Source: Pinus tabuliformis | Taxonomy: Eukaryota > Streptophyta > Pinopsida > Pinales > Pinaceae | NCBI GenBank assembly: GCA_031772625.1 | Contig: CM062820.1 | Span: 312,345,840-312,409,839 of the forward strand | Length of the DNA: 64,000 bases | Reading direction: 5' to 3' | In this document: positions 1 to 9,652 of the stretch, one piece after another | How positions within the stretch are numbered: the first letter of the stretch is position 1 | How the letters are laid out: each line of letters begins with the position of its first letter | Program-made: the position numbers and the translations under genes | The notes under the pieces: generated by a model | What the model was told of the DNA's origin: nothing | What the model saw: the letters and a program-made list of their open reading frames with translations, nothing else | Databases searched by the model: none

Positions 1-1488
1 ATAATAACGAGAGCCACCAAGAGATGATACTTGAGCAGATCCCCATACATCTGTATGCACAAGCTCTAATTTTTCGCTCTTCTTTTCTTTCCCAACTCTA
101 TGAAATCTAACTTTCTTTTATTTTCCATAAATGCAATTCTCACAGAAATCCAAATCAACATTCTTCAAACCTAGCAACAAGTTCCTTGAGTGAAGAATCT
201 TCATTCCCTTTTCACTCATGTGTCTAAGCCTATGATGCCATAATGCTGCATCTTCTCCTTTGGAAGTTAAAGCACTAACAGAGTTAGAAATACCATTGGA
301 TAAATACAATGTACCAACCTTTTCACCTTTTGCTATTACCAGGGCTCCTTTGGTAACCTTCCAAGCTTTATCTATGAAAGTTGTCACACAACCTTCACTG
401 CCTAACTGCCCTGTTGAAATCAGATTTTTCTTTAGATCTAGAACATGCCTTACCTCCTTTAGTAGCCATTGGTTTCCATTCTACTGTTTTACAAGATCCT
501 TACCCATTCCAACAATTTCATAGGGTTTATCATCACCCAAACGAACTTGTCCAAAATCTCCTTGAACATAGTCATGAAAGTATTCCTTATCAGGTGTGGC
601 ATGGAATGAGGCCCCTAAATCTACCACCCAGGAATAAGTAATATTTTCGAAAGAAATAATCAAAGCATCTTGTAACACCTCACCTGTCACATTTGCTTCA
701 TGATTGTTTTCTTGTTGTGCATCTCCTTCTTTTCCCTTCCGAGATCTACAGTCTTTCTTTAAGTGTCCTTTCTTTCCACATTTCCAGCACACCATCCCCG
801 ATCTAGACTTGGATCTACCTTTCCTTGATTTACTGCGATATCCTGAGCTCTTTCATCTTTCCATTTTTCTTCCCCTAGACTCTGCACTCAAAGAATTACT
901 TGATGTCTCACCGGAGCTTTTCCGTCACATTTCCTCAATAAGGATAGCACCGACAACATTATCAAACTTTAAAGTACTAGATCCAGAAACAGAGTTACTA
1001 ATGGCCATTACTAAACCATTCCAACTTTTTGGTAATGAGCGCAAGAATAACAGAACTCTAACTTCATCATCAAATTTTACCCCTACATAACATAACTGAC
1101 TTGTAACAGTATTAAAATCATTTAAATGGTCTGCAATAGATCCCCCTTCTGACATCTTCATATCAAATAACCATTTCATAAGAAATACCTTGTTTTAGGC
1201 TGAGGGTTTCTCATATAGTTTCTCCAACGCCTTAATCAAACCCTCTATCATTGTTTCCTTCGAAATGTTGAAGGCGACCGATGCTGTGAGGCACAACCGT
1301 ACTGTTCCAAGCACCTTTCTATCGAGAAGGTTCCATTTTTCATCTGTCATTCCCGTCGCCATCTTTGTTTTTCTACCCAATGGTAGGTACAGATCTTTCT
1401 GATACAGATAATCTTCCATCTACATCTTCCAAAGCGAGAAGTTTTGGCCATTAAATTTCTTGACCCTAAACTTACCATCTTCTGCCAT
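1..1488 (-). pseudogene. Copia-A gag-protease-GPI polyprotein remnant
   Basis: The likely gag start is the ATG at 1488-1486 (protein begins MAEDGKFRVKKF), about 60 bases past the PBS. One reading frame runs from there to the window edge, broken by stops near 1420, 1195, 925, 481 and 118. In order it shows a copia gag core with the segment LRSLPKSWNGLV around 1010, a zinc knuckle CWKCGKKGHLKKDC near 790, a protease site that reads DLGAS instead of the usual D-S-G near 610 (WVVDLGASFHAT), and a GAG-pre-integrase segment LWHHRLRHMSEKGM near 240 ending in CENCIYGK. The protease serine/threonine position is leucine, a likely loss of function. Gag would form the particle, and protease would cut the polyprotein. 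The domain calls are secure and the copy is clearly non-functional. Confidence 0.85.
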
Positions 1489-1549
1489 TGCTCCCACTTG
1501 AATGAGAAACCCTTCTTTCATGCAAGTTTATCAGCGAAATAGACCTTCA

Positions 1550-1561
1550 CCTCTGATACCA
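1550..1561 (-). other. Copia-A primer binding site
   Basis: On the minus strand the bases read TGGTATCAGAGG, matching the 3' end of plant initiator tRNA-Met (TGGTATCAGAGC) at 11 of 12 positions. It lies two bases inside the LTR, the normal spacing for copia elements, and fixes the LTR edge and element orientation. Confidence 0.9.
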
Positions 1562-1563
1562 AT

Positions 1564-2173
1564 TGTTAGAAAATTATATATTACGGAGCAATGGAACACA
1601 TAAAATATTACAGAGATATAAACACAGAAAATGCATAAAACAAGAGAGACATAGATATACGTGGTTCACCCAGTTTGGGCTACGTCCACCCCGAACAGCC
1701 ATTCCTTCCTTTCTATTATCCAGCAAAATGAAGAGACGCAACCTACAGCAGGTCCGTTGTAATATCCTCTGTTTTCTCTCACAGTCTCACCTCTCTGCTT
1801 CTCACTCAGAGAATACACATATATTACACAGACTCAATACAATGCCCTCATACAAAGAGAGGGGTTGCCTTCTAGGGAAAAAAACCCTAAACTAAACATA
1901 ATTTCTACCGTCAGATCATCTACCTAATGAACGGCCTAGATTTATTAGAAATTACTATAATTTTACAAGGCAATTTTACATTTTTTTTAGCTTCGGGGGC
2001 GCTGCCCTCGAAACCCCCCACTAGGGGGGGGGATCTACAAAGGTTGCAGCTACCCCACCCTGGACCCCCCCGTAGTGAATATTTTATAGGCGGCATTGCT
2101 ACCCCATTTCGAACTGGGGTCCAATGTGACGCTACCTTTGAATACAGAAGATAATCAGGCTCCACACCCAACA
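1564..2173 (-). repeat. Copia-A 5' LTR
   Basis: A 610-bp LTR bounded by TGTT and AACA tips, adjoining the PBS at its left edge. It holds a C/G-rich island around 1990-2090 in plus coordinates, with runs of C and G. The minus-strand reading GAACCACGT near 1665 is a signature of many plant copia LTRs. The matching 3' LTR is outside the window, so the outer edge rests on tip sequence only. Confidence 0.8.
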
Positions 2174-2190
2174 TTGACTTCCTCGCACGT
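2174..2190 (-). mobile_element. Sliver of the Copia-D 3' LTR, left of Gypsy-B
   Basis: These 17 bases lie between Copia-A and Gypsy-B. The last five, CACGT, are one half of the Gypsy-B target duplication, so the sliver joins directly to 24671 onward once Gypsy-B is removed. That downstream sequence behaves as a copia LTR on the minus strand. The sliver is therefore best read as the far end of the Copia-D 3' LTR. The first five bases, TTGAC, may also be the Copia-A target site. Confidence 0.55.
2186..2190. repeat. Gypsy-B target site duplication, left
   Basis: CACGT immediately before the 5' LTR. The identical CACGT follows the 3' LTR at 24666-24670. A perfect 5-bp match confirms both element ends. 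Confidence 0.95.
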
Positions 2191-4304
2191 TGATGAGCCC
2201 CATAAATGGGTAATTATATGGGCTCATTTGGCCTCCTAACTTAGCTTAATCCACCATTCTCATTAGTTTATTGCATGTTTTTTATTATATTTAAGCTAAT
2301 AGAGTGAGTTGGGTTAGCCATTATGCCATGAAGTCTATTGTGTGCTTTATGTAGATTTTTGGTCAATTTTGAGACAAATTCAATGGTTTAATGAGCATTT
2401 GGCAACTAATATTCGAGGAAGACAAGGGAGAGGATTTATAAGAGGGTGTCCCCCTCATTGATGACTCCCTACTTCGAATCCTTCTTCAGAAAGCTCGGAG
2501 CACAAGCAGCCACATCAATGCATCAGAGAGGCAGTTGAGCAAGTGAATGTTAATTGTTGTCTATCTCAAGTCCTGGGATCCAAGCCTCCCCGATTTTATG
2601 AGAGCTGTTCAGATCTCCAGTTGTATAAATAGAGAGGCCTAGGGCCTCAGTAGAGGGTTGGATGTTAGTCAAATTTTCTCACTTTTGTTGCAGCTTTTGC
2701 TCAGCTCATTTCGAGCCTACTTTTGTGGATAGTTATATGTAATGTGACTATTATTTTAACAATGAAGATGAAATCCTTTCTGAGCCAACACTAAGTTCTT
2801 GCAGAGGGATGAAGCTATTGGTTTAGGCCCAATCCAAGCTACCCAACACCTCTTGTTTTGTATTTATATGTCTTGTTTCAGTTCATGAATTAGTTGTTGT
2901 TAGATAGATTTCTTCCTTAGTAGAATAGGTTTCTTTTTGGTGATTTGCATAGCTGTTTCCATTTCAGTTTGCTGAAGTAGGTTAAATAGTGGTAAGAAAA
3001 AGATACAAAATGGCCATCAACAAAGCCTTGACCTCCTTTCCTCCCTTTGGGACCATGAGCTGAGGTCAAGACCCTCTTGCTGCCACCAAAAACATAGTTT
3101 TGCCTTCTCCATGAAATTTCCAGTGTTATAGCTTGTTTTAGAGGTTAATGTTTTGCTTCAGATCCATTTTGCTATACTCATTTCTATTTCTACAATAAAT
3201 CTCCATTCATGCTTTCCTTTCCATGTAGCATTATTCAACATTTTAGTTTCCTAGATTAGAATTTAGGTTAATATGAGGTACAAGTATGTTTTTCTGGTGT
3301 AGCTAGTTTCTTTTCTTGCTCAGTTTCAGTGTTGATTTGTAGCTCTTTTGTAGTACATCTCTGCTCATAATAAGTCAATAAATCAGCCATCACAATCTCT
3401 TTTGCTACATGCTCCACATTTCATTCACATCCCCTCATAAATCTTCCCTAATTTGTTGCGTTTTTCTCATAAACGTTCCTCTCGTCCCTTAAACAAATCC
3501 AACCATCATTCTCTTTCCTAATCCTTCTTGATGAACCTTGGACACCTAAACACATCCCTCTAGTCTTCAGCTACCCTTTCTCACCATTTTTCCACCTTTA
3601 AAACCTCTAAAACAACCCTCGGCATCCTCTTGTAGATCCTCCTGTAGATCCCCTGCAGCCCCTTGTAGAATTTCCTGTAGTTGACTTTTTGAAGTCTGAT
3701 TGCAGGGAAAGCCTCTAGAAGCTTACCAGAGGCCTCCTAAGACCCCTCCACACCTTCCTACACCTCTGAAAATCCAAAAGTCACCCTCCATCACCACCTA
3801 ATCGCTGCCACATCCACAAGCAAATAAATTACATGCATAACGATTTCACATAAAATACATAAAAATCCAAAAAAGATGTTTTTTTCTCATTTCCTCCTAG
3901 AAATAGATTGAATAGATGTTGTTTACTTCCTAAGTAAGTAATGGCATTCATTTTATGGTTTTTCGTCTCTCTTTCTGCAAAAGTAGGGTTAGTTGGTTAA
4001 TTAGGGTTTGCTAGGGTTACTTCAAATTTCAGTCTTCTTTCACTTTCTACAAGTAGAGTAGCCTCTGTAGAGTGAGCTTTCCTTTCTTTCATCACACATA
4101 AAGCTTCTTCTGGAAATCATAGAAGTTAGCTTGAGCTCCTAGTGAGCTTGCGCTAGCTGACCAAGTGGCAGCATGTAGTAAGAACTAGTACTTGTGCATA
4201 CAACACTGTCGCTTCCAAGTTTTTTACGTACTACTAGGTTGATAAAAGTAAAGTAGGAAGCCCCAAGTGTTGTAGCATTATTGCTGCAATACTGGTGCTC
4301 ACCA
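2191..4304 (+). repeat. Gypsy-B 5' LTR
   Basis: A 2114-bp LTR starting TGATGAGCCCC and ending GCTCACCA. The same sequence recurs at 22562-24665 with scattered substitutions and small indels. It has a TATA box at 2624-2631. The 3' third has many C-rich stretches and several CTGTAG-type motifs. The part upstream of the TATA box would be U3. No coding sequence is apparent. Confidence 0.95.
2624..2631 (+). promoter_or_regulatory. Gypsy-B LTR TATA box
   Basis: TATAAATA lies about 430 bases into the LTR and is kept in the 3' LTR at 22995-23002. Directly after it is a 15-base inverted repeat GAGGCC-TAG-GGCCTC at 2634-2648, also kept in the 3' copy, close to where a transcript start would be expected. 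Confidence 0.7.
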
Positions 4305-4309
4305 CTTTT

Positions 4310-4327
4310 TGGTGCCGTTGCTAGGGA
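4310..4327 (+). other. Gypsy-B primer binding site (tRNA-Asp type)
   Basis: TGGTGCCGTTGCTAGGGA matches the plant tRNA-Asp 3' end complement (TGGCGCCGTTGCCGGGGA) at 15 of 18 positions. It starts five bases after the LTR end. tRNA-Asp priming is typical of the Athila group of gypsy elements. Confidence 0.8.
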
Positions 4328-4676
4328 AGCATCAGAGTATTTTGTGATTACTTCTTTTCTTCTATTTTCTACTGCAACATTCTGCTAAGTAGTTCATTTC
4401 AGAAAAAGTAGAGTAGTTGTTTCTTTCAATTTCTGTATTTCCTTGCTTTCATTTCAATTCTGCAATTTCCATTTCAGAAAAAGTAGATTAGTCCTTTCAA
4501 TTCCGCAATTTCCATTTCAACAAAGGTAGATTAGTTATTTCGTTGCTTTCATTTCAATTCTGCAAATTTCTTTCAGCAAGTTCATTTCAGTAGTTGCAAT
4601 TTGTTTGTTCAATCAATTTCAGTTTTGCAGGTACAAGCAGAAAAAAAAAAATCACCGAAAAAAATGATTTCCTTTC
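4328..4676 (+). repeat. Gypsy-B leader with short tandem repeats
   Basis: This is the untranslated leader between PBS and gag. From about 4390 to 4600 it repeats a theme of roughly 50 bases containing CATTTCAATTCTGCAATTTC and GAAAAAGTAGATTAG, three to four times with drift. I see no open frame of note and no clear structure beyond the repeats. Confidence 0.6.
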
Positions 4677-7095
4677 ATGCCTCATAGGGATAGAGATAAT
4701 TTAGGAAAATTCTTACCCAACACTCCCACAACATCACAAAGCTCCCTTCTCTCTTCTTCGGTGGCAGTGATCCAGAAGAACCTTTAGGGGAACTACCTGA
4801 GATATTTGAAGAACTTATAGGAGAAAAAGAGGAAGAAAACATCCCTCCTGAGACAATGGCTGAAAACAGAAATGCTAGGGGGAATGGAGAAAGAATAGAG
4901 GGTACTTTTCCCATTCGAGAGACCAATGGGGACACTAAAATGAAGAACATCAGCCCTTCAACCCTACCTCACTTCCATGGAATGACTACAGAAGATCCTG
5001 ACACCTTGTTTGAGTTTGTTTTTATCTGTCGAACCTATGACTATGCAGAAGATGAGCAGAAGTTGAAGTTGTTTCCTTCCACCCTCAAGGATGTAGCATT
5101 GCACTGGTTCATGGGGTTACCTGGAAATAGCATCACAACTTGGGCTCAGATGCAGCAAGCCTTTAATAACAAATATCAAGACTACTGTAGGTCAAAAGAT
5201 ACCAAGGAAGAAATCTTTCGAATGACCATGGGAAGTGATGAATCCTTGGAAGATTATGAAGAAAGGTTCTAGCTTAGTTATAAAAGGGCCAGGTGCACAC
5301 TTGACCCCAAATATTTGAAGTTGGTCTTGCTCAGAGGAATTCTGGAAGACCTTCTAGACACCCTCCATTTACTGGCTGGGGGAGACATCTACCAACTACC
5401 TTATGAAGACATAAAGACTATTTTTAAAAACCATTTTAGGGCAGCCAGAAAGAGAGGTAGGGGGAGTCAACCCACAGCTAGTACCTCCTCATCCAGTTCA
5501 TCCCTTAAAGGTGAACTTGGAAACATGCTGGAAGACTTCAAGAGTGAGATGTTGTAGACTCTTGCCATGCAAATGGATACCTTGCATATCAAAAGGAAAC
5601 AAGAGGAAGCAGAGAGGGCTTTGGCCATTTTTTGTCCTAGGTGCACCAGAAGGCATCCTAGGAACAAATGTCCATTGAACTCTATATAGGTTTGTTCAGT
5701 CTGTGAAGAAGATCATTCTATAGATAAGTGCCCTTCCTTGCCCGGAAGTAAAGCTGTATACCAAAGGGCTGAAGGAGCCACTGAACCACTCTATTTCATG
5801 AACCAAAGGAGACCGCATGGACCTAGACCATACTGGCAGGGAATGCAAGGGACATCTTAGGCATACTACAACCCCAATCAAGCCACTTCCATACCTTCTT
5901 GGGGTCCCCCTGCTCATCCTTCCTGGTCCACACCTCCTCCTTGGACATATCCATCTCAATATCATGCCCAACCAGCTGCTCATTCATTTCACTCCTATGC
6001 TCAGCCACAACCTCAGTGGAATGCATCTCATCAGGGGTGGAGGCCCCAGTACAACTCTCCTCCTGCTCTTTTGCCTCCACCACCTGCTCAACAGCAACCA
6101 TTGCCTCCTGTTCCACCAATGCAACCCCAAATGCCTACTCAACCAAACCCAAACCCAAACAACAGATAGGCTCAGCAAGTATATAGTGGGGAACCATCAT
6201 GCCCAACCTATGTTGTGGAGATTCAGGAGATTAACCTATGATTTGGGAAGTTTCTCCCAAATAGCTAGCCTCCCCCTTAGGAGGTTGAGGAAGATAAAGA
6301 GGAAAGTGAACCGAAAGCAAATCCACCCTTTCCTGAGAGACTATCTGGGACAACACAGCCCACCCCAGAAGAAACTAAACTTCTGGGAGAATTGAAACAG
6401 TTATGTGTAAAGATACCACTTCTCCAAGACATAAAGGATGTGCCCATATACAATAAGATGATTAAAGAGAAGTGCTTTAGGCATCCAAGTAGGCGCAAGA
6501 GAGATGCCCCAACTATCAATGTCATAGGACAACTGTCCGACCTAATGTTGGGGCAAGTAATCTATCCAAAATATTTAGACCCTGGAAGCCCAGTAGTTGA
6601 TTTCCACATCAATGGCACCACGATCCCACATACCTTGATTGATCTGGGAGCTACCATTAATGTGATGACAAAGGACGCCGTGTTCAAGCTCAAACTCCAA
6701 GCCTCCTTGAGAAAGACCATGACAGTACTGTAGCTAGCAGACCGCTCCACTGTGACCCTTGAGGGGATTGTGGAGGATGTGATGGTTTCCATTGATTCTT
6801 GGGAGTACCCTACTAATTTTTTGTTTCTCCAGTCGAAAGAAAAGCTGATTGGTATCCTCTCATCATGGGAAGACCCTGGTTGGCCACTATTGATGCTTAC
6901 ATCAGTTTTCAAGCTGGGAACATGACTATCAAGAATGGGCATATGTCCAAGCAGCTAATCCTATACCCTCCTGCCCAACCCCTGCTAGAACATGATCTAC
7001 CTCTCTGGTTGGAGGAGGAGGATGAGGATGAAGTCTATTCTGCACCACTGTGTGAAGTAGAAACTGTCATGGGAGGAAAACCGCAGAATGAGGAT
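4677..7095 (+). pseudogene. Gypsy-B gag and protease, broken
   Basis: The probable gag start is ATG at 4677 (MPHRDRDNLGKF), with a shift of frame near 4755. The main gag frame then runs from before 4856. The gag core LPHFHGMTTEDPDTLFEF is followed by LHWFMGLPGN and KYQDYCRSKDTKEE, the usual retrotransposon gag fold. A stop at 5270 and another at 5555 interrupt it. Around 5630-5740 are two zinc-knuckle-like motifs (CPRCTRRHPRNKC and CSVCEEDHSIDKC) separated by a stop. A proline- and glutamine-rich spacer follows. The protease site reads LIDLGATINVM at 6641, the DLGA form usual in Athila/Tat elements. A frameshift near 6865 leads to GRPWLATIDAYI. The frame is cut at 7100 by Copia-C and resumes at 15849. 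Gag packages RNA and protease matures the polyprotein; this copy can do neither unaided. Confidence 0.88.
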
Positions 7096-7100
7096 GATAT
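7096..7100. repeat. Copia-C target site duplication, left
   Basis: GATAT immediately before the Copia-C 5' LTR. The identical GATAT follows the 3' LTR at 15844-15848, proving a clean insertion into Gypsy-B pol. Confidence 0.97.
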
Positions 7101-8612
7101 TGTTGGCATTTTGGCACAGGTGTGGCGCTTTGATACAGGTGTTGTCCTTGATGGCAACTCTCTTTGATGACAGATCTCTGTTCAGACTACAGAATAAAGA
7201 GAAATCTAATATACGCCGGTTAATCAAGTCCAAGTTGCGTATACACGCTGGTGATATGCATACTAAGTCGCGTATACGCAGGAGAGCTATATACGAAGGC
7301 GCGTATACACGCAGATGCATGAACAGAAAAGGGCGTATATGTCGGGAAGTTTCCTTTTGGTCCATGGTAGTTAGTCCTCGGTACTTGTGCCCATGTCTTT
7401 GGACCAAAGTACCTCGACAGACGTGTAGATCTCTAGTTTTGAAGTTGATGGTTTTGGATTTCTATGGTTTTGGCTCTTGGTATTGAGCTAGGCCTAAGGC
7501 TATATAAGGAGGAGAAGATCATTAGGCAAATCATCTTGTAAAGGCTTGAATATCTGAAGAAGAAAGAGATCTGGTATGCAGGTTCAGGGTTGCTTGATCT
7601 AAGCTAAGGAGAGATCACTTCGGTTGATGGAAGACTAGATCTAAAGGATAGATCGGGATCTAATGATTTGAAATGCACTATTATGATATGGTTGATTATG
7701 CGTATTTCTAGATCTGCATACTGACGCAATGTTATGTTCTGGGTCTAACTGATGTCTGGTACAGCTGCAAGTTGATAGAATTTATTTTTAGATCTGTACG
7801 CAGGTTGGCTTCGGTAAAAGCGCGTGTATACGTGGGTTTCTCTCATTGAAGTAGCGTATATATTTTGGAGCTTGATTTTTGAGTTACAGTTGGGTCTGAC
7901 TGTTGTTGCAGAGTTCTGTAGTCTGCTCTGTGTTCTGGAAACTGGTGATTGACAGGGTTCAGTGGTTCAGTGATTCAAAGTTTGATGATGAGTATTGGTT
8001 GTTTTATGCTTCAATGATCTGTTTGTGGTCTACAGATTGTAATGTTGTGCTTCAGGAATATCCAGTCTGAAAATGTATGAAAGGTGGTACCTGAAAGAAA
8101 GAAGATTGTAGGTCAGCACCTACGTACTAGTATCTTAGCTAGTACAAGAGCAGAGGGGGTTGGAGCTCCCTTCCAAGGAAGTTTGGAGAACGAGAGAAGG
8201 TTGTAGCCTTCTGCAGGTTGTAGCCTGCGTACTGGTATAAGGCTGCACCAGTACAAAAAGATTGTAAACTGAAGTTTCATATTAAAGAAAGATAGAGACG
8301 ACTTGCAGCAGGTGGTTTTCACCCACATTGGGTTTCCACCTTATATCTTGGTGTTCATATGTGTGGTTTCTGTGTGATCTGTTCTACTGCATCTGTTTAT
8401 TCTTAATATGGTGAATAATGTCCTCATGCACTTAACTGAAGATAAACTGACTGAATTATAAGATTTCTAGTTATACGCTGTTTTCTTTATTCACAGTTGC
8501 GTGTACACGCTGGTTCACTTAACGAAAGTAGCGTATATGTTTCTGAGCATTGAAAAAGTTTTATAGTTCTGATAATACTGATTCACCCCCCCTCTCAGTA
8601 TTATTTCCAACA
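7101..8612 (+). repeat. Copia-C 5' LTR
   Basis: A 1512-bp LTR from TGTTGGCATT to TTTCCAACA. A TATA box TATATAAG is at 7501-7508. About ten copies of a GCGTATACGC-like palindrome are spread through it, for example near 7228, 7262, 7290, 7331, 7822, 7855, 8464, 8500 and 8530. The end carries a C-run before CTCTCAGTATTATTTCCAACA. Differences from the 3' copy include 7189, 7343, 7830 and 7939 and the length of the C-run. Confidence 0.97.
7501..7508 (+). promoter_or_regulatory. Copia-C LTR TATA box
   Basis: TATATAAG follows GCCTAAGGC and is identical in the 3' LTR near 14730. It is the best candidate core promoter for the genomic transcript. The palindrome cluster at 7205-7345 lies 150-300 bases upstream, as expected for U3 control sites. 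Confidence 0.7.
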
Positions 8613-8614
8613 AT

Positions 8615-8626
8615 TGGTATCAGAGC
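8615..8626 (+). other. Copia-C primer binding site
   Basis: TGGTATCAGAGC, a perfect 12-base complement of the 3' end of plant initiator tRNA-Met, two bases after the LTR. Confidence 0.95.
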
Positions 8627-8672
8627 CAGGTCCTTCAGAGAAGCTTGATCGCTTGAAGGTAGATCGTTCATC

Positions 8673-9650
8673 ATGAGCAACTACGAGAGAGAAGCATCAA
8701 TCAGGCCACCGATTTTTGATGGGACAAACTTCAATTATTGGAAGGTAAGAGTTACTGCATATCTTCAATCTCTTGGTACAGAAGTTTGGGACATTGTAGA
8801 AACAGGCTATGCTTTTCCTTCAGCTACTCCTACAGATCCAGCTGAGAAAAAGAAGTATGAAACAAATGCAAAAGCAGTCAGTACTCTATTAGGAAGTATA
8901 TCCCAAACAGAATTCATGAAGGTAATGCACTTCAAATCAGCAAAAGAGATATGGGACAAAATGGTCACGAGCTATGAAGGAGATGAACAGGTAAAACAAG
9001 CTAAACTTCAAACTCTCAGGATTCAATATGAGACTCTCAAGATGTATAATGATGAAAGTGTTGCTAATTATTTTCTTCGGGTAGATGAGATTGTTAATTG
9101 TATGAAAAATTTGGGTGAAGAAATAAAAGAGGCTATAGTAGTTCAAAAGATTCTAAGATCATTATCCCCCAAGTTTGAATCTAAAGTATCTGCAATAGAA
9201 GAAAAGGAAAATCTCCGTGTTCTCACTATGTCTCAGCTACATGGAATTCTAACTGCTTATGAAATGAGAAAGGGAGGTCCATCAGACAGAAGGGAAGCTG
9301 CTTTTAAGGCATCAGGCAAAGAAGATTACTATGAAGCAAGCCATGTTCCAGAAGAAGAGGAAGAAGAATCAAATTTTGTCAGAAATCTTCAAAGGGGTTC
9401 TGGAAGGTTCAGAGGTAAGCTACCTTTCAAATGCTTTGCTTGTGGAAGAGTAGGTCATTATGCTGCAAAATGTCCTTATAAGGATAAAGGAAAGGAACCT
9501 GCTAGATGGAACAAGAAACAAAGTGCAAATAAGAAAAGCTACTACACCCATGAAGATAGTGATGGTTTATCAAACAGTGATGAAGATGAACAAGGTAATA
9601 AATATAAGTTGTTAATGGCATTTGAAGATGATGAAATGAGGATGCTGTAG
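8673..9650 (+). CDS. gag: Copia-C gag
   Basis: A 325-residue intact gag. ATG 8673 is the first in-frame start after the PBS (46 bases on). The N-terminal part [20 protein letters not shown] is the standard copia gag opening, and residues about 75-200 form the UBN2-type gag core. An acidic run EEEEEE near residue 230 is followed by a zinc knuckle [14 protein letters not shown] at about residues 253-266. The tail is acidic and ends at TAG 9648. It would form virus-like particles in the cytoplasm and bind the genomic RNA. Pol begins in the -1 frame, overlapping the last bases of gag. The copy has no internal stop. Family assignment is secure. Confidence 0.95.
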   Translation: MSNYEREASIRPPIFDGTNFNYWKVRVTAYLQSLGTEVWDIVETGYAFPSATPTDPAEKKKYETNAKAVSTLLGSISQTEFMKVMHFKSAKEIWDKMVTSYEGDEQVKQAKLQTLRIQYETLKMYNDESVANYFLRVDEIVNCMKNLGEEIKEAIVVQKILRSLSPKFESKVSAIEEKENLRVLTMSQLHGILTAYEMRKGGPSDRREAAFKASGKEDYYEASHVPEEEEEESNFVRNLQRGSGRFRGKLPFKCFACGRVGHYAAKCPYKDKGKEPARWNKKQSANKKSYYTHEDSDGLSNSDEDEQGNKYKLLMAFEDDEMRML

Positions 9651-9652
9651 AT

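Larger units (their letters stand above)
1..2173 (-). mobile_element. Copia-A: Ty1/copia retrotransposon, 5' part only
   Basis: This is a minus-strand copia element that enters from the left window edge. Reading the minus strand from 2173 there is a 610-bp LTR with TGTT...AACA tips, two bases, a PBS matching initiator tRNA-Met, then gag, a CCHC zinc knuckle, protease and the GAG-pre-integrase domain. The integrase core, RT and RNase H lie outside the window. The LTR carries the segment GTGGACGTAGCC...GAACCACGT, common in plant Tork/Tnt1-type copia LTRs. The reading frame is broken by several in-frame stops, so the copy is dead. The five bases TTGAC at 2174-2178 would be one half of its target duplication; the partner is off the window. 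Lineage (Tork/Tnt1-like) is inferred from the pre-integrase domain and LTR style. Confidence 0.85.

Noticed and set aside
8113-8328. Minus-strand 71-codon frame present in both Copia-C LTRs.
   Set aside because: It is duplicated only because the LTR is duplicated; the sequence has no protein-like features and is small.
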